Below are positions 34,964-38,181 of a stretch of DNA of 38,181 nucleotides, in pieces. This stretch comes from Setaria digitata (lineage: Eukaryota; Nematoda; Chromadorea; Rhabditida; Setariidae). Position numbers and translations under genes: made by a program. The notes under the pieces were generated by a model that worked only from the letters and a program-made list of their open reading frames with translations, was not told the DNA's origin and searched no databases. The DNA is taken from contig RCAB01000563.1 of the NCBI GenBank assembly GCA_003640385.1, positions 1-38,181 on the forward strand, in the 5' to 3' direction. Every line of letters starts with the position of its first letter. Positions within the stretch are counted from its first letter, which is position 1.

Positions 34964-35090
34964 ATGCTGGGAATATATTATTTCTAAATAATTACGGAAG
35001 CAAAATTTTTGTTTTAAAATTAAGAATTCGTAAAATAGATGAAGTTCAAAATGATGTAATGAAATAACAGTAGTAATGATATGGCACGAG

Positions 35091-35153
35091 TGTCTGTCTG
35101 TCTGTATATATATATATATATATATGTGTGTGTCTGTCTGTCTGTCCGTCTGT
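35091..35153. repeat. Compound microsatellite (TGTC)n-(TA)n-(TG)n-(TCTG)n
   Basis: A TGTC/TCTG tetranucleotide run is interrupted by about ten TA and then three to four TG dinucleotides, after which the same tetranucleotide resumes in the same orientation (one CCGT interruption). The shared flanks suggest the TA/TG block expanded inside an older tetranucleotide array. Confidence 0.93.
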
Positions 35154-35538
35154 ACATTACAAAATAGATTGTTATCACAGCTGATGTTATTGGTTTAAAG
35201 TGGTCCATTAGGAATAAGCTTTAAATTTTCAATTTATTTCATTCGCATTATGTGTATGCATTTTTATATTCAGATTTTTTGATTTATTTAGTGAGTGATA
35301 AAGTTATGATAAGAAAAATAAGTTTTTTTCTTTTTTTTCTTTTTCTTTAATGATTAATTTATGGAATGGTTTATTTTGAATTTTGAAAATAATTAGTGTC
35401 ATAATGGTTGTTAAATCTAAACTGATTACATATCAATCATTAATTACATTAAAAGCATTTCCGTCGTTTATTTAGCTTCCACTCCTCCCTCCTCTCATCC
35501 ACTTTTTTTTTTTTTTTCTTTTAAAATACCATTTGCAG

Positions 35539-35643
35539 GTTTGCCTCTGGCTCAAGTTCAAGCTCAAGTTCGAGCTCAATTTTTGCGATAGCATCGATAA
35601 CAACAGCTGCTACCTTCTGCTTGTCTGCAATGAATTAAAACAG
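35539..35643 (+). other. Exon-like island, open on both strands (unassigned)
   Basis: Bounded on the plus strand by ATTTGCAG before 35539 and CAG|GTCAGA after 35643, giving exactly 105 nt. The phase-0 frame is fully open (starts VCLWLKFKLKFELNF). The frame starting at 35540 encodes a nine-Ser run followed by a hydrophobic tail (IFAIASITTAATFCLSAMN, then stop). The minus strand also has an acceptor (TTCATTGCAG) and an open frame with a Leu-Glu run (ELELELELE). A hexamer-like TCAAGT/TCAAGC repeat underlies these frames. No partner exon was identified, so a coding role is unproven. Confidence 0.3.
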
Positions 35644-35730
35644 GTCAGATGATAATGACAATAATGTGCTTGCTGCTTACAAAATCGCTCCACACATAAA
35701 TTTGCGCTTCTCCTCCGGCTTTCCTCATTC

Positions 35731-35795
35731 TTTCTCCCCGCCTTTCCGTGATTCCCCCGCTTTTCCGCGATTTCCCCGTCTTTCTCCCGTTTTCC
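35731..35795. repeat. C-rich polypyrimidine tract with a 19-bp tandem unit
   Basis: Two 19-bp units, 35741-35759 (CCTTTCCGTGATTCCCCCG) and 35760-35778 (CTTTTCCGCGATTTCCCCG), are flanked by partial units (CTTTCTCCCCG before, TCTTTCTCCCG after). Markedly more C/G-rich than anything nearby and almost purely pyrimidine on the plus strand. The overlapping open frames 35666-35932 and 35748-35936 reflect this bias and the adjoining T-tracts. Confidence 0.8.
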
Positions 35796-35936
35796 TGCCT
35801 TATTACCTATCTTTTACACCGTTTCCTATACGCATCATTTCGTTCGAATTCGCACATTTTTCCTTTTTTTTTTTTCTTTTTTTTTTTCTTCTTTTTTTTT
35901 TTTTGCCAAGGACAATTAATTTCCGATGCTAATTGA

Positions 35937-37952
35937 AATGGATGCAACAATTGCTATTTTTGAGGTTATATTTTTTTTCTTGCTTAATCAAAACTTAATT
36001 TACTGATATCATTTATCATTTGATAGCATGTAGATTGGTTAGTAGTTTTAGTGGAAATGACAAGATCATTAAAATTATATCTATTTGATCATCGATCGAT
36101 CTTCACAGGATTATTCTCAAATTTTTTCATGCCGTTTCATGCATTCATTTTATTTTTATTTTTTATTTTTTTCATTTTAGGTATCGTATGCTGCATCAAA
36201 TCAATTGATTATCAAAATTTATTGATTTCTACGATTTAATATCCTGGATGAGAATGGGAAATTTCGGACATGTGACATTACAGTTGTACCAAATATATCT
36301 TTCAATTTCATCATTTCGAAGCATATAGTAGCTTTTTTTTTTTTTTTTTCATTAGTATTTCTAATTAATTTTCTGTCAATCGATGTTTGTTAACATTAAA
36401 AATTACATGGCAAATTAAAAATGTACAATAGTTAGAATAATTAACGATGATCAAGTTGATTATGAGGTGAAAAAAGAAAAAGAAAAAAAAAAAAAAAAGA
36501 AACTAATCCAATCTCTCAACTCATCTATCCGGAAAACTTTGATGGCAAAGAATCGGTGCAGTTAGATTTGTCTTAATTTGTTGTACTGAATCTAGGATCA
36601 TTTCCTAATAAAGTACTATTTTTTGATGGACCGATATGCTTAAACACTTTTTTTTTTTTCTTTTTTAAATTTATATTATTGTTTCATTTCTCTATTCCTG
36701 TTGTTCATGAACTATTAACAGTGGAAGATGGTACATTATATTTTATTACTGTTCTTACTGTTGTTCCCCAATGTTGATCATTTCATGAGCAAAATTGATG
36801 GCTGCACTTAATCTTTATCATATCAATATCATTTTTAAAATTTCATTTGTTATTTTAATTAATCGTAATTCTTCTATAGTCTCGTAAAACTAGCTTCCAG
36901 TCAATCTTCATATAGTCAATTTCTCGTTCATTCATATAATTACGGTGAGTAATTAATTAGCTTGTTTACTGAAGCAAAAAAAGGCCTAAATATACAAAAA
37001 TCACAAATCGGAATTGGTTTCATAATCATTTTGAATATAGAAAGCATGCCCATTTTATTAGTATATGGTATCTGACTTCCTCATTAACTATGAAAAGAAA
37101 ATTGCTATTAAGGCGGAATTTCTTTTCAAATGATATCACTTAATCATTTACTTATTAAATGTTCATCTTGCGTTCCTTTCATTTCCCCATACAGTTCTAA
37201 CTGTCTTCTAATTTACTATTAAGTTCCTTTTCAATTATTATATAAATACAGTCGATTGATTAAAAGCCAATTTCTCTAAATAATGTTGAGTCGGAACTAA
37301 AAAGAAGGAGCTGATAATTTACACTTTTTTCAATTGAACTTGTTGCGCTTTAAAACTTATCCCGCATTCTGCGAATATTTCAGTTTCACTTTTTTTTTTT
37401 TTCTTTTTTGTCTAACTTATAACAAACATTTTTTTTTCTAATAAATTTGATAAACATTTAATAATAAACACACACAGTAATAAGCTGCAAAATGGTTGAT
37501 TTATTTGATAACAACAAATTTTATAAAACATAAATATTTGTCAGAAATGAATATGTATGATTTCATCGTTCCTTATGATTAGTCTAATCACAATATTTTC
37601 TGACTTCTGAAACATTCAAATTTGAAATCCTTATAAAGTCTGGTTCGTATACGCCGAAAAACAAACCGACTATCTAGAAAAGGTAAAATTTTTAAGTAAT
37701 CTCAGAGTCATTCCTCTGTTCGCTATTGCACCTTAATTGTTTTCATTCCCACAATTCTTCCATCAGTTGTTTGTGGCAAATTTTACTTCCCGTAATACAG
37801 AAATTTTTTTTAATTTTACTTTGCACATATTAGAAATCCAACAATAATTTAATAATGAAATGCATGTAAATAGAATATAATTTAAAAAAAAAAAGTAAGC
37901 AAAAATTACGCGCAAAATGGACAATGCAATAATTAAACTTGGTCAGAAAAAG
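35937..37952. other. AT-rich DNA to near the window end, no gene
   Basis: Unique AT-rich sequence with T-runs (36333-36349, 36648-36659, 37390-37401) and A-runs (36483-36498, 37883-37894). The frame 36051-36239 is hydrophobic but has no domain, signal-peptide context or convincing splice partner. Nothing else recognised. Confidence 0.55.
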
Positions 37953-38153
37953 TGGTACTTGAAAAGATACATTTTCATTACTAGTGATTAAGATATAAAA
38001 ATAGGCCATAAAGTCTGAGCAGTATAATCATTATTATAATCGTGAACTATAANTGGTACTTGAAAAGATACATTTTCATTACTAGTGATTAAGATATAAA
38101 AATAGGCCATAAAGTCTGAGCAGTATAATCATTATTATAATCGTGAACTATAA
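37953..38153. repeat. Direct duplication of 100 bp around a single N (probable assembly joint)
   Basis: Copy 1 (37953-38052) and copy 2 (38054-38153) appear identical, separated by the N at 38053. Both start TGGTACTTGAAAAGATAC and end CGTGAACTATAA. Identical length and sequence around one N is the cleanest example in the window of an unmerged contig overlap. Confidence 0.95.
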
Positions 38154-38181
38154 CATGCTTTTTTTTTTTTTTTTTTTTTTT

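Larger units (their letters stand above)
33852..35538. other. AT-rich sequence downstream of the sushi gene, no gene
   Basis: Holds the sushi-gene 3' UTR (a CATAAA at 33938-33943 is a weak possible poly(A) signal). T-tracts and an A29 run (34419-34447) are also present. The frames at 34329-34544, 34736-35067 and 35020-35208 are by-products of poly-A, (GA)n and the compound microsatellite. No domain, tRNA or structured RNA recognised. Confidence 0.55.

Noticed and set aside
34736..35067. Arg/Glu-rich frames
   Set aside because: Translations of the GA microsatellite.
33693..35643. The Ser-rich/hydrophobic exon-like island as an alternative GPI-anchored end of the sushi protein
   Set aside because: No donor in the last sushi exon joins it in the required phase without losing the final CCP cysteine.
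36051..36239. Hydrophobic plus-strand frame, considered as a small membrane protein
   Set aside because: Composition follows the local T-richness; no domain, conserved motif or transcript evidence available.
1..38181. CRISPR arrays, bacterial operons, integrated viral genes, tRNA or rRNA genes
   Set aside because: None recognised on reading; the tandem arrays present have adjacent units without CRISPR-like unique spacers, and no cloverleaf or rRNA motif was noticed. A tRNAscan or Rfam search was not possible here.

Overview
This is a very AT-rich eukaryotic window: short exons, TTTCAG-type splice acceptors, and long A/T homopolymers in nearly all non-coding DNA. Gene structure, composition and protein similarity recalled from memory point to a nematode, most likely a clade III (filarial-type) species. 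No bacterial, viral or organellar genes were seen. The species is inferred, not proven.

Three protein-coding genes can be reconstructed exon by exon with reading phase preserved at every junction. (1) Minus strand, 3225-10151: a complete 17-exon cullin-3 (786 aa), the scaffold of BTB-type ubiquitin ligases. (2) Plus strand, 19800-29045: a complete 19-exon ankyrin-repeat protein (1039 aa) resembling the ANKRD28/44/52 regulatory subunits of protein phosphatase 6. It has a 10-nt first exon and an apparent GC-AG last intron. (3) Plus strand, 31579-33851: a 4-exon secreted protein (168 aa) with a signal peptide and two sushi/CCP modules.

Layout: 1-3224 is AT-rich sequence downstream of cul-3. The 9.6 kb between the divergent cul-3 and ankyrin genes has no supportable gene. 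It holds a 50-bp minisatellite with an internal dyad, a degenerate ~31-bp repeat, a zone whose GATA/TATC motifs switch strand, two duplicated contig joints and a 52-base N gap. 29046-31553 and 33852-38181 are mostly non-coding low-complexity DNA with microsatellites. One exon-like island at 35539-35643 is open on both strands.

The most interesting structure is a ~91% identical inverted copy of ankyrin exon 6 plus its splice acceptor, lying antisense in intron 8 of the same gene. The pre-mRNA could therefore form a ~140-bp internal duplex. Four single-N positions are each flanked by a near-identical direct duplication and look like unmerged contig overlaps rather than biology. The three genes show no obvious shared pathway, and no operon-like spacing is seen. 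I found no evidence of a wholly new multi-gene system.
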